Positions 1 through 6,768 of a stretch of DNA of 9,906 nucleotides are shown in pieces. This DNA is from Thermoleophilaceae bacterium (GTDB lineage: Bacteria; Actinomycetota; Thermoleophilia; Solirubrobacterales; Thermoleophilaceae). The translations under genes and the position numbers were made by a program. The notes below the pieces were generated by a model. That model made no database searches and was not told where the DNA came from. It saw only the letters and a list, made by a program, of their open reading frames with translations. The stretch covers positions 1 to 9,906 of the forward strand of contig JACCUO010000229.1 of assembly GCA_013811765.1 (NCBI GenBank). Reading direction: 5' to 3'. Every line of letters begins with the position of its first letter. Position 1 is the first letter of the stretch.

Positions 1-1
1 G

Positions 2-454
2 CTGAGACCGGTGCCGGACGAGGCCCTGCACGTGACGGTCGTCTTCCTCGGACGGCGACCGCGCGAGATGGTGGACCGGGTCTGGCAGACCGCCGCGAGT
101 TCGCTCGCGGGCCGGACGGCGCCCACGTTCACCCCGGCCGGCTCCAAGACGGTCCCGCCGCGGCGCCCGCGGGTGCTCGCCATCGACCTGGAGGATCGTG
201 GCGGGGAGGCGGCGGCGGTACACCAAGCGGTGAGCGTGGCGCTCGCGGAGGCGGGGCTGCACGACCCGGGGCCACGGGCGTTGTGGCCACACGTCACGGT
301 GGCGCGAGTGCGCACCCGCGCCCGGCTACACGACCTGGAGGTCTCGCCGCCCCCGGCGGCTGCGTTCACCGCTCGCACGGTAACCCTCTACAGGAGCGAT
401 CTCCATCCCGCCGGTGCCCGCTACGTCGCGCTCGAGCGCCTGGAGCTGGCCTGA
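2..454 (+). CDS. thpR: RNA 2',3'-cyclic phosphodiesterase / 2'-5' RNA ligase, 5' end outside window
   Basis: A member of the 2H phosphoesterase superfamily, whose members open 2',3'-cyclic phosphates on RNA ends and can join 2'-5' linkages in vitro. The two signature HxTx motifs are visible: HVTVVFLG, with its His codon at 29-31, and HVTVARV, with its His codon at 290-292. They are about 87 residues apart, as expected for two half-domains forming one active site. The reading frame is open to the left edge. The sequence before the first motif (RPVPDEALHVT) matches the internal part of the family, not its N-terminus, so about 30-40 residues are missing off the window. The GTG at 11 is therefore probably not the start. 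The stop at 452-454 is followed by a 109-base gap before recA. In many bacteria thpR lies next to cinA and recA, which fits. Its physiological substrate is poorly known. Confidence 0.85.
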   Translation: MRPVPDEALHVTVVFLGRRPREMVDRVWQTAASSLAGRTAPTFTPAGSKTVPPRRPRVLAIDLEDRGGEAAAVHQAVSVALAEAGLHDPGPRALWPHVTVARVRTRARLHDLEVSPPPAAAFTARTVTLYRSDLHPAGARYVALERLELA

Positions 455-493
455 GGCCGGACCTACCTGTCACATGGCCGTCGCATTCCCGTA

Positions 494-513
494 ACGCACA
501 TCACCCAATGCGT
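494..513. repeat. Small inverted repeat upstream of recA
   Basis: Arms ACGCA (494-498) and TGCGT (509-513) flank a 10-base spacer in the thpR-recA gap. A second, wider dyad overlaps it: CGCATT at 482-487 and AATGCG at 507-512. The site lies just upstream of the proposed recA -10 element, where an operator could sit. It does not resemble the actinobacterial/Firmicute LexA box (CGAAC-N4-GTTCG). The arms are short, so chance is a real possibility. Confidence 0.25.
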
Positions 514-526
514 CCGATCCCCCTCC

Positions 527-532
527 TAGCCT
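527..532 (+). promoter_or_regulatory. Putative recA -10 element
   Basis: TAGCCT fits the TANNNT pattern of an actinobacterial -10 box and resembles the elements before other genes in this window. A transcript starting about 7 bases downstream would carry a leader of roughly 24 bases that includes the recA ribosome binding site. No convincing -35 hexamer is seen at 16-18 bases upstream. Confidence 0.4.
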
Positions 533-550
533 GTGCTTCCCAGAGACTGC

Positions 551-557
551 GAAGGAG
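551..557 (+). promoter_or_regulatory. recA ribosome binding site
   Basis: GAAGGAG ends six bases before the ATG at 564. This is a strong Shine-Dalgarno match at normal spacing and fixes the recA start. Confidence 0.8.
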
Positions 558-563
558 CTCGAT

Positions 564-1688
564 ATGGACAAGGACAAGGAGCAGGAGAAGGCCGCCAAGG
601 CCCGGGACGCCGCGCTGAACAGCGCGATCACGCAGATCCAGCGCGAGTTCGGCGAGGGATCGATCATGAAGATGGGGGACGAGGCGTTCGCCGTCAGCGT
701 GTCCGCCATCCCCACGGGAGCCCTGTCGCTCGACCTCGCGCTCGGGGTCGGGGGGCTGCCACGCGGGCGGATTGTCGAGATCTTCGGTCCCGAGTCCTCC
801 GGCAAGACCACCCTGGTCTACCACGTGCTCGCCGAGGCCCAGAAGCAGGGTGGCATCTGCGCGTTCATCGACGCCGAGCACGCGATGGACCCGGTCTATG
901 CCAAGCGCATCGGGGTGGACGTTGATGAGCTGCTGGTCTCCCAGCCGGACAACGGCGAGCAGGCGCTCGAGATAGCCGACCTGCTGATCCGCTCCGGGAC
1001 GATCGACGTGGTCGCCATCGACTCCGTGGCCGCCCTCACGCCGAAGGCGGAGCTCGAGGGCCAGATGGGCGACCAGACGGTCGGCCTCCAGGCGCGGATG
1101 ATGAGCCAGGCGATGCGCAAGCTCGCCGGCAACCTCAACCGGGCCGACACGCTGTGCGTGCTCACCAACCAGATCCGCGAGAAGATCGGCGTGATGTTCG
1201 GTTCGAATGAGACCCAGCCCGGCGGGCGCGCGCTCAAGTTCTACTCGTCCCAGCGCCTGGACATCCGCCGTATCGAGACCCTCAAGGAGGGCACCGAGGC
1301 GGTCGGCAACCGGGTGCGCGTCAAGGTCGTCAAGAACAAGGTCGCGGCCCCGTTCCGCCAGGCGGAGTTCGACATCGAGTACGGAGCCGGGATCTCCAGC
1401 GAGGGGTGCATCCTCGACCTGGGGCTCGAGCACGGCATCGTGCAGAAGTCAGGCTCCTTCTTCTCCTATGGGGACGAGCGGCTCGGCCAGGGGCGCAACA
1501 ACGCGAAGGGCTACCTGCGTGAGAACCCGGACAAGGCCAAGGAGATCGAGGCGAAGGTCTACGAGGCCCTCGGCATCGGCCAGGGACCGCCGGTCGCGGC
1601 GGTCGAGCCGGCGGGCGAACCGCCCCCCGGTGGACCGCCGCCGGGCGTCGACCCGGAGACCGGCGAGGTCGAAAAGAGGGCCGCCTGA
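564..1688 (+). CDS. recA: Recombinase RecA
   Basis: RecA forms ATP-dependent filaments on single-stranded DNA, pairs it with homologous duplex and stimulates LexA self-cleavage. The 374-residue product is slightly longer than the usual 345-355. Visible landmarks are the Walker A loop GPESSGKT (75-82), the [10 protein letters not shown] segment with the catalytic Glu at 105, a Walker B strand ending at Asp153 ([10 protein letters not shown]), and the L2 DNA-binding loop region [20 protein letters not shown] (202-221). L2 reads NETQPGG where many bacteria have PETTTGG. There is no intein. The C-terminal tail beyond residue 350 is Pro/Gly-rich, then ends in an acidic-basic segment (PETGEVEKR), and accounts for the extra length. 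The start is set by the GAAGGAG site. The stop overlaps the proposed recX start. Identity is certain; only the tail is unusual. Confidence 0.98.
   Translation: MDKDKEQEKAAKARDAALNSAITQIQREFGEGSIMKMGDEAFAVSVSAIPTGALSLDLALGVGGLPRGRIVEIFGPESSGKTTLVYHVLAEAQKQGGICAFIDAEHAMDPVYAKRIGVDVDELLVSQPDNGEQALEIADLLIRSGTIDVVAIDSVAALTPKAELEGQMGDQTVGLQARMMSQAMRKLAGNLNRADTLCVLTNQIREKIGVMFGSNETQPGGRALKFYSSQRLDIRRIETLKEGTEAVGNRVRVKVVKNKVAAPFRQAEFDIEYGAGISSEGCILDLGLEHGIVQKSGSFFSYGDERLGQGRNNAKGYLRENPDKAKEIEAKVYEALGIGQGPPVAAVEPAGEPPPGGPPPGVDPETGEVEKRAA
1675..1688 (+). promoter_or_regulatory. recA stop / recX CTG start overlap with ribosome binding site
   Basis: AGAGGG (1675-1680) lies four bases before CTG (1685-1687), which overlaps the recA TGA (1686-1688) as CTGA. 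This mimics the common ATGA stop-start coupling but with CTG as initiator. Translation of recX would then depend on ribosomes finishing recA. Confidence 0.6.
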
Positions 1689-2197
1689 GCGGCGATCCGA
1701 TCTCGCTGGACGGGGCGGCGCAGACCCCCGCTCGCTCAGAGTACGAGCGGGCCGTAGAGCTCGCCTACAGGGCCGTCTCCGCCCGGGACCGGACCATCGC
1801 CGAACTGCGCAGCTGCCTGCAGCGCAAGCGCGTCGAGCCGGAGGCGATCGAGCACGCGGTCGGCGAGCTGGAGGCGGCGGGCTACCTTGACGACGCCCGC
1901 TTTGCCCAGCGCTTTGCCGAGGACAAGCGCGCCCTCGAGCGCTGGGGCTCTGAGCGTATCGCGCGCGATCTGCGCCGCCGAGGCGTGGCGCCCGAGTTGG
2001 CCGAGGCCGCGCTGTCGGCCCAGGCACGGGAACAGGAGCTCGACGCCGCCATCGGGCTCCTGGCGGAGCGCGTCCCGGTGCCTCCCACGGGGGCCCGCGA
2101 GCGCGATCGCGCCTGGCGGATGCTCGTGCGGAAGGGTTACGAGCCCGAACTGGCCTACGAAGCCGTGCGCGCGCACGGCCGCCGAGCCGCCGCCTGA
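1685..2197 (+). CDS. recX: Regulatory protein RecX
   Basis: RecX binds the RecA filament groove and limits its extension and activity. Reading from the CTG at 1685 gives 170 residues, the normal family size (about 150-170). It shows the three helical repeats of the family: a first around 20-65, the diagnostic [16 protein letters not shown] (66-81) followed by [11 protein letters not shown] (91-101), and a C-terminal [20 protein letters not shown] (144-163). The frame contains no ATG, GTG or TTG between the end of recA and codon 101 (GTG at 1985), and none in the stretch of recA I read back to about 1541. A canonical start would therefore delete the signature motif. CTG at 1685 has a ribosome binding site and keeps the whole domain; CTG at 1706 is an alternative. 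A gene caller restricted to canonical starts would miss or truncate it. Overlap with recA indicates a recA-recX operon. Confidence 0.9.
   Translation: MSGDPISLDGAAQTPARSEYERAVELAYRAVSARDRTIAELRSCLQRKRVEPEAIEHAVGELEAAGYLDDARFAQRFAEDKRALERWGSERIARDLRRRGVAPELAEAALSAQAREQELDAAIGLLAERVPVPPTGARERDRAWRMLVRKGYEPELAYEAVRAHGRRAAA
2162..2179. repeat. Perfect 18-base palindrome at the 3' end of recX
   Basis: GCCGTGCGC is followed directly by its reverse complement GCGCACGGC. It lies inside the last codons of recX (AVRAHG region). It could form a GC-rich hairpin or cruciform, or merely reflect biased codon use. Confidence 0.5.
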
Positions 2198-2203
2198 GGC
2201 GGC
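2189..2203 (+). other. Stem-loop with the recX stop codon in its loop
   Basis: GCCGCC (2189-2194) pairs fully with GGCGGC (2198-2203) around a TGA loop (2195-2197), which is the recX stop. No T-tract follows, so it is not a typical intrinsic terminator, but it may pause transcription or protect the 3' end. Confidence 0.35.
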
Positions 2204-2206
2204 CAG

Positions 2207-2235
2207 TTGCGGAACGGCAGCGCCATCAATACGCT
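2207..2235 (+). promoter_or_regulatory. Possible promoter for rny
   Basis: TTGCGG (2207-2212) and TACGCT (2230-2235) are separated by 17 bases, the ideal sigma-A spacing. The -35 keeps only the TTG core; the -10 fits TANNNT. It would give rny a leader of about 280 bases. A weaker alternative is TTGAAC (2278-2283) with TCGATT (2301-2306), also spaced by 17. Confidence 0.3.
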
Positions 2236-2243
2236 CCTGGGGA

Positions 2244-2260
2244 GTGGCCGGCACGGCCGC
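2244..2260 (+). other. GC-rich stem-loop downstream of recX
   Basis: GTGGCCG (2244-2250) pairs with CGGCCGC (2254-2260), seven pairs including one G-T wobble, around a GCA loop. There is no T-run after it. It could be a recX 3' end structure, or the 5' end structure of the rny transcript if the promoter at 2207-2235 is used. Confidence 0.35.
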
Positions 2261-2521
2261 GTGAGGCACACGAACCATTGAACTCGCTTCGTAGCAGCAT
2301 TCGATTCCGGCACCCGATGACAACCGCATGAGACCGACAGGAGAGCTTTGAGACACGAGCGCAAAAGGAGGGTCTGAGAGCGCCCGTAGATGAAGTCCTG
2401 CGCGCCCCCGGAAGGCGTGCCACTGCCCGAAGCAGTCTTGGTTTCTCGCGCTGACGAGCCAGTCACTCGACCAAGGAACCCCGAGGTCGGCGCTTTGGCG
2501 TCGCGATGAGGAGACTGCAAA
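2261..2521 (+). other. Non-coding leader region of rny
   Basis: No convincing gene is found here, and the base composition looks less GC-biased than the flanking genes. Visible elements are a direct repeat GAGCGC (2357-2362 and 2378-2383), a very strong Shine-Dalgarno-like AAAAGGAGGG (2363-2372) with no start codon at normal distance, a hairpin ACTGC/GCAGT (2422-2426 with 2432-2436), and a longer stem CTTGGT/ACCAAG (2437-2442 with 2470-2475) enclosing CTCG/CGAG (2445-2448 with 2455-2458). The run of structure before an RNase gene suggests a regulated 5' leader. I could not match it to a known riboswitch class. Confidence 0.35.
2508..2513 (+). promoter_or_regulatory. rny ribosome binding site
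   Basis: GAGGAG ends eight bases before the ATG at 2522, at normal spacing, and supports that start. Confidence 0.7.
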
Positions 2522-3922
2522 ATGGAGATCCTGCTGGCGGCCGCGGTCGCCGCGGCCGTGGCAGCCGCGGTGGTGCTCTTGGCACTGCGCGTGCGCGGGG
2601 AACCCCGGGTTGCAGCACCGGCTTCCGGCTCATCGGAGCTGGAGGAGCGCCTACGGGCCAAGGAGGCGTCGGTCGACGCCCGGCTCGCCCAGCTGAAAGA
2701 GCGTGAGCGAGCCAGCGACGCGCTCGCGCTGACTCTCGAGGAGAGCACCGAGCGGATCGAGGGCGACAGGCAGACACAGTTGCGAGAGCTCGAACGCGTG
2801 GCCGGGCTCAGCGCGGGTCAGGCGAAGCAGATCCTCCTGCAGGAGCTCGAGGAGCAGTTGCGCCACGAGAGCGCTCGTCTGATCCGCCAGGTCGAGGAGG
2901 AGACCCGCCACGAGGCCAACCGGCGAGCCAGGAGCATCCTCGCCACGTGCATGCAACGCGTGGCCGGCGGCCACTCGGTCGAGACGACGGTCACCTCGGT
3001 CGAGCTCAAGTCCGACGAGCTCAAGGGCCGGATCATCGGGCGCGAGGGCCGTAACATCCGGGCCCTCGAGTCCCTGACCGGCATCGACGTCATCGTCGAC
3101 GACACTCCGGGTGCCGTGCTCCTGTCCGGCTTCGACGGCGTGCGGCGCGAGATCGCGCGGATCACCCTCGAAAAGCTCCTACAGGACGGGCGAATACACC
3201 CCGCGCGGATCGAGGAAACCTACCACCAGGCCCGAGCGGAGATCGACCAGCGGATCGCCGAGGTAGGTGAACAGGCCGCCTTCGAGGCGAACGTGGGAAC
3301 GCTGCACCCGGAGCTGATGAGGCTGTTGGGTCGCCTGCGCTACCGCACCAGCTACGGGCAGAACGTGCTTCACCACTCCATCGAGTGTGCCCGCCTGGCC
3401 GCTCTGCTCGCCGCCGAGCTCGGAGCGAGTCCCAGGACCGCCTCGCGCGCGGCCCTGCTGCACGACATCGGCAAGGCGGTGTCGCATGAGGTCGAGGGCC
3501 CTCATGCGCTGGTGGGCGGTGAGCTGGCGCGCCGCTACAAGGAGTCGGAGGCCGTGGCGCATGCCATGGAGGCCCACCACAACGAGGTGGAGCTGAAGAC
3601 CGTCGAGGCCGTCATCGTGCAGATCGCCGACGCGGCCTCCGGAGCCCGCCCCGGGGCCCGCGGCGAGTCCCTCGAGCACTACGTCACCCGACTGCGCGAC
3701 CTCGAGGAGATAGCGGGGCGCCACGAAGGCGTCGAAAAGGTCTACGCGATTCACGCCGGCCGCGAGATCCGGGTGATCGTGGCGCCTGAGCGCGTGGACG
3801 ACGACGCCGCGACCCTGCTCTCGCACGAGATCGCACGCACCGTCGAGAAGGAGGTGGACTACCCCGGCCAGATCAAGATCACGGTCATCAGGGAAAGCAG
3901 GGCCACCGGCTACGCGCGATGA
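2522..3922 (+). CDS. rny: Ribonuclease Y
   Basis: RNase Y is a membrane-anchored endoribonuclease that starts mRNA decay. The 466-residue product has the full family order: an N-terminal membrane helix (about 2-24, Ala/Val/Leu-rich), a charged coiled coil (about 36-145), a KH RNA-binding domain with GRIIGREGRNIR (169-180), and an HD hydrolase domain. Metal-binding candidates are His285, the HD pair His314-Asp315, His352/353 (AHHNE) and Asp370. The C-terminus (YPGQIKITVIRESRATGYAR) is nearly the canonical family ending. The protein is roughly 50 residues shorter than the approximately 520-residue Bacillus enzyme, and the missing length is in the coiled coil. rny lies beside recA in many bacteria, which fits. 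Start: GAGGAG and the membrane helix beginning right after Met. Its stop is inside a tandem repeat. Expression may be controlled through the long leader. Confidence 0.97.
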   Translation: MEILLAAAVAAAVAAAVVLLALRVRGEPRVAAPASGSSELEERLRAKEASVDARLAQLKERERASDALALTLEESTERIEGDRQTQLRELERVAGLSAGQAKQILLQELEEQLRHESARLIRQVEEETRHEANRRARSILATCMQRVAGGHSVETTVTSVELKSDELKGRIIGREGRNIRALESLTGIDVIVDDTPGAVLLSGFDGVRREIARITLEKLLQDGRIHPARIEETYHQARAEIDQRIAEVGEQAAFEANVGTLHPELMRLLGRLRYRTSYGQNVLHHSIECARLAALLAAELGASPRTASRAALLHDIGKAVSHEVEGPHALVGGELARRYKESEAVAHAMEAHHNEVELKTVEAVIVQIADAASGARPGARGESLEHYVTRLRDLEEIAGRHEGVEKVYAIHAGREIRVIVAPERVDDDAATLLSHEIARTVEKEVDYPGQIKITVIRESRATGYAR

Positions 3923-3940
3923 CCGCGCCGGACCGCGCCG
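3921..3940. repeat. Tandem 10-base repeat at the rny stop codon
   Basis: GACCGCGCCG occurs twice in direct succession (3921-3930, 3931-3940), starting within the rny TGA. A GCCGGCCGGC palindrome (3945-3954) follows. Probably a replication-slippage product in a GC-rich gap; no function is evident. Confidence 0.6.
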
Positions 3941-3960
3941 CGCCGCCGGCCGGCTGCTTG

Positions 3961-3966
3961 AATAAT
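3961..3966 (+). promoter_or_regulatory. -10-like element for the channel gene, leaderless start
   Basis: AATAAT matches TATAAT at five of six bases and ends eight bases before the GTG at 3975. It is a conspicuous A/T island in a GC-rich gap. There is no purine-rich ribosome binding site. An in-frame TAA at 3963 rules out any earlier start. No -35 is evident. Confidence 0.5.
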
Positions 3967-3974
3967 CGGTCCCC

Positions 3975-5372
3975 GTGCAAGACGACTCTTCAGCCGTGGG
4001 CCCGCCCTTCCGGCGAATTCTTCTGGTCGGATACGACGAGCTCACCGAGGTCGCCGAGCGCGCCCTGAACGCCGCGGGGGCAGAGGTCACCCATCTACGC
4101 AACCCGAATGACCGCGCCCTGCGCAAGGCGCTCATACCCGAGATCGATTCAGTCGTCGTTCTCTCCAAGGACGACCACGTCTCTCTGCGCCTGGCGCTGA
4201 TCATCGAGAACGCCCGGCCCGGGGTGCCTCTGGTGGTGACGGTCTTCGGTCGCATCGTGGCGTCCCAGCTCGAGCGGGCGGTGCGCAACGTGCGGGTCGT
4301 GTCGATGGCGGACATCGTCGTCCCCTCGCTCGCGGGGCCGTGCTACGACCAGCGCCTGCTATCGGTGAGCCGCAGGCCTGAAGGGCTTGCCGGCGTGCAG
4401 GTTGGCGAAAACGGGCCCGAGCTGGTGCCCATCGAGCCCTACAGGGCGCGCCGGGGCCAGCGGCTGGTGGCCAATCTGAGCTCACTCCTCAGCCCCTTCG
4501 AGATGAGCGCGCGGATCCTGATGGCCGGGCTGCTGGGCTTCCTGCTCGTCCTCCTGCTGGATCTGGCCGTGCTTGCCATCGCCCTCGAAGAGTCGCTGAT
4601 CGAGGCCTTCTACTCGGCCACCAAGACGATCGTGACGGTCGGTCCGAACCCGCTCATCGACGATGCGGCGGGATGGCTCAAGGTGTTCTCGGCGTTGGCG
4701 ATGCTCGCCGGACTCGCCTTCACGGCGATCTTCACCGCGGGGGTCGTGGATCGCCTGCTCAGCCGCCGGCTGATCGCCCTCACCGGCAGACGCTCCATGC
4801 CCCGCCGGGACCACGTGGTGGTGGTCGGGCTCGGCCAGGTGGGCCTGCGCCTGTGCCTTCTGCTGCGCGAGCTCGGCGTTCCGGTGCTGGCGGTCGAGGT
4901 CGATCCTGAGAGCTACCAGGTCAACCGAGCCAAGGACTACGGGATACCGGTCGTAGTCGGGCGTGGGGGCAGTCGGTTCCTGCTCAAGCGCCTGCACCTG
5001 GCGCGCGCGCGGGCGCTCGCAGCCGTGACCTCCGACGAGGTCGAGAACATCTCGATAGTGGTGGCCGCCCTCGGGATGCGGGAAGACCTGCGCACGCTGC
5101 TGCGCGCCGGCCGTGGGGAGGTGGTGAACGAGACGCGGGCGCTGTTCGCGATCGGGGTGGTGCGCGACGCCTACCGGATCGGCGGCACCCTGCTGGCGGC
5201 GGCGGCACTCGGCTCCGACGCAGAGGAGGCCTTCCTGCATGAGCAGACCGTGTACCTGATCCATCCCGATGGCGGGATCGAGGCCTTCGAGGCCGATACC
5301 GAGGCCGCGCGCGAGGCCGAAGCCGCATCCGAGGAGACCGAACCCGACCTTGAGGGCGCTCGCTCGGACTAG
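3975..5372 (+). CDS. Two-helix ion channel-like protein with two RCK/TrkA-N domains
   Basis: The 465-residue product looks like a potassium-channel-type membrane protein regulated by nucleotide-binding domains. Order: an N-terminal Rossmann-like domain (about 13-130) whose glycine motif is degenerate (VGYDELTEVA); a membrane helix (about 180-205); a pore-helix-like segment ending in TVGPNP (221-226); a second membrane helix (about 235-258); a second Rossmann domain (279-410) with an intact GLGQVG (285-290), an acidic residue pair at the end of its second strand (VEVDP), and the TSDEVENI segment typical of TrkA-N; and an acidic tail (417-465). Canonical K+ filters read TVGYGD, so selectivity here is uncertain. 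An N-terminal RCK-like domain before the pore is less usual than the pore-RCK order. It may be a K+ channel, a non-selective channel, or a CASTOR/POLLUX-like channel. GTG start fixed by the upstream in-frame stop. Not obviously co-functional with its neighbours. Confidence 0.8.
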   Translation: MQDDSSAVGPPFRRILLVGYDELTEVAERALNAAGAEVTHLRNPNDRALRKALIPEIDSVVVLSKDDHVSLRLALIIENARPGVPLVVTVFGRIVASQLERAVRNVRVVSMADIVVPSLAGPCYDQRLLSVSRRPEGLAGVQVGENGPELVPIEPYRARRGQRLVANLSSLLSPFEMSARILMAGLLGFLLVLLLDLAVLAIALEESLIEAFYSATKTIVTVGPNPLIDDAAGWLKVFSALAMLAGLAFTAIFTAGVVDRLLSRRLIALTGRRSMPRRDHVVVVGLGQVGLRLCLLLRELGVPVLAVEVDPESYQVNRAKDYGIPVVVGRGGSRFLLKRLHLARARALAAVTSDEVENISIVVAALGMREDLRTLLRAGRGEVVNETRALFAIGVVRDAYRIGGTLLAAAALGSDAEEAFLHEQTVYLIHPDGGIEAFEADTEAAREAEAASEETEPDLEGARSD

Positions 5373-5424
5373 GCGGGCAGCTCAGCTGGGCGGACCTGGC
5401 GGAAGCCTCGCGAGCGTGCGCCAC

Positions 5425-5430
5425 TATCGT
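5425..5430 (+). promoter_or_regulatory. -10-like element for miaB, leaderless start
   Basis: TATCGT ends nine bases before the miaB ATG at 5440, and no Shine-Dalgarno sequence lies in between or just upstream. The geometry predicts transcription starting at or next to the ATG. Confidence 0.45.
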
Positions 5431-5439
5431 TCCCGGCTC

Positions 5440-6768
5440 ATGAAGAGCTACCACCTGACCACCTTCGGGTGCCAGATGAACGAGCACGACTCCGAGCGGA
5501 TGAAGGGCATGCTCGAATCGCTCGGCTACGGCGAGGCCGGCTCGCGCGAGGAGGCTGACCTCATCCTGTTCAACACGTGCTCGATCCGCGAGTCCGCGGA
5601 TTCCCGCCTCGTCGGTCACCTGGGGGAGGCCAAGCGCCTGAAGGGGGAGGATCCGTCACGCGTGGTCGGTGTGGGCGGCTGCTGGTCTCAGTCCATGAAG
5701 GAGCGGGTCTTTCAGCAGTTCCCGTTCGTCGACGTGGCCTTCGGGCCGGGCCAGGTCCACCGGCTGGCCGAGTTTCTCACCAGCGACAGCCTTACGGCGC
5801 AGGGCTTCTTCGAGTTCGAAGGCTTCACCGGCCACCTGCCGATGAAGCGCACGCGCGAGTTTCAGGGGTGGGTACAGATCTCGGTTGGCTGCAACTGCGC
5901 GTGCGCGTACTGCATCGTCCCATCCACGCGAGGGCGTGAGGTCTCCCGGCCTGCGGATGAGCTGGTGGCCGAGGTCGCGCGCCTGGCCGCCGACGGCGTC
6001 CGGGAGGTCACCCTCCTCGGCCAGAATGTGAACTCCTACGGGCGCGACCTGCCGAAGGGGCAAAAGGTGACCTTCGCGGAGCTGCTGGCGATGGTCGATG
6101 CCGTGGAGGGCATCGAGCGCGTCCGCTACACGAGCCCGCACCCCAAGGACATGCGCGAGGCCGTGATACGGGCCCACGCCGAGCTTCCGTCGGTCTGCGA
6201 GCACATCCACCTGCCGCTCCAGTCGGGCTCGAGCCGGGTGCTGAAGGCCATGCGGCGCACCTACGACCGCGGCCGCTACATGGACCGCGTCCAGATGATC
6301 CGGGAGATCGTTCCCGACTGCGCGATCACGACGGACATCATCGTCGGGTTTCCGGGCGAGACCGAGGCTGAGTTCGATGAGACGCTCGAGGTGGTGGAGG
6401 AGGTGCGTTACGACTCCGCGTTCACCTTCGTGTTCTCACCCCGGCGGGGCACCACGGCGGCGGACCTCGCGGACCCCATCCCGCATTCGGTCAAGCGCCC
6501 GCGGATGGAGCGCCTCGTGGAGGCAGTGCAGCGGATCGCCGCCGAGCGCTCGCAACGGTTCGTGGGGCGCTCCATGGAGGTGCTCGTGGAAGGTCCGTCC
6601 CGGACCGATCCGGCGCGGCTGCGTGGCCGCATCCGGCACAACAAGACCGTGAACTTCGCCCCGGACGCCGCGCGTCCGGCCAAGCCCGGCGAGCTCGTGG
6701 AGGTGGAGATCGTCTCCGCCACGAGCACCACGCTGGCCGGCGAGGAGCTGATCTCGACCGTTGCCTGA
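5440..6768 (+). CDS. miaB: tRNA-2-methylthio-N6-dimethylallyladenosine synthase MiaB
   Basis: MiaB is a radical-SAM methylthiotransferase that turns i6A37 into ms2i6A37 in tRNAs reading UNN codons. The 442-residue product has the N-terminal UPF0004 domain with its three cluster cysteines, C11 (FGCQMNE), C47 (NTCSIRE) and C81 (GGCWSQ). The radical-SAM CxxxCxxC follows at C151, C155 and C158 (GCNCACAYCIVPSTRGRE), with an extra cysteine at 153 inside the motif. A C-terminal TRAM domain (about 373-440) ends the protein. GQNVNSYG (194-201) and LPLQSGSSRVLKAMRR (258-273) are further family signatures. The frame is open upstream into the channel gene, but the family N-terminus (MKSYHLTTFGCQMNE) sets the start at 5440. 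Its last eight bases overlap miaA, the preceding enzyme in the pathway. RimO is excluded by the GCQMNE signature and the tandem with miaA. Confidence 0.96.
   Translation: MKSYHLTTFGCQMNEHDSERMKGMLESLGYGEAGSREEADLILFNTCSIRESADSRLVGHLGEAKRLKGEDPSRVVGVGGCWSQSMKERVFQQFPFVDVAFGPGQVHRLAEFLTSDSLTAQGFFEFEGFTGHLPMKRTREFQGWVQISVGCNCACAYCIVPSTRGREVSRPADELVAEVARLAADGVREVTLLGQNVNSYGRDLPKGQKVTFAELLAMVDAVEGIERVRYTSPHPKDMREAVIRAHAELPSVCEHIHLPLQSGSSRVLKAMRRTYDRGRYMDRVQMIREIVPDCAITTDIIVGFPGETEAEFDETLEVVEEVRYDSAFTFVFSPRRGTTAADLADPIPHSVKRPRMERLVEAVQRIAAERSQRFVGRSMEVLVEGPSRTDPARLRGRIRHNKTVNFAPDAARPAKPGELVEVEIVSATSTTLAGEELISTVA

Noticed and set aside
11..13. GTG at 11 as the start of the thpR gene
   Set aside because: It would remove the first strand of the 2H fold, and the upstream frame is open to the window edge; truncation by the window is the simpler reading.
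501..1433. Long open frame on the - strand opposite recA
   Set aside because: It mirrors the codon structure of recA, an unmistakable gene, and its translation shows no family features; GC-rich genes commonly leave such antisense frames open.
2300..2308. TTCGATTCC, resembling a tRNA T-loop
   Set aside because: The flanking bases do not form the T-stem, and no acceptor, D or anticodon arms are found around it.
2363..2400. GGGTCTGAGAG with weak similarity to TPP riboswitch core (CTGAGA), and GCGCAAAAGGAG vaguely like the glycine aptamer
   Set aside because: The essential partner motifs of either aptamer are missing and the downstream gene is an RNase, not a thiamine or glycine gene.
2408..2436. 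CCGGAAGG and GAAGCAG, reminiscent of the SRP RNA tetraloop region
   Set aside because: In SRP RNA these are contiguous within one helix; here they are separated and no closing stem forms.
2390..2509. A 39-codon open frame (ATG 2390 to TGA 2509) between recX and rny
   Set aside because: Only 26 of its 39 third codon positions are G or C, lower than its first positions and unlike the strongly GC3-biased genes here. The strong Shine-Dalgarno-like run ends 17 bases before the ATG, too far for normal use.
3179..4315. - strand open frame spanning the end of rny and the start of the channel gene
   Set aside because: It runs antisense to two supported genes and across their intergenic gap, with no recognisable motif.
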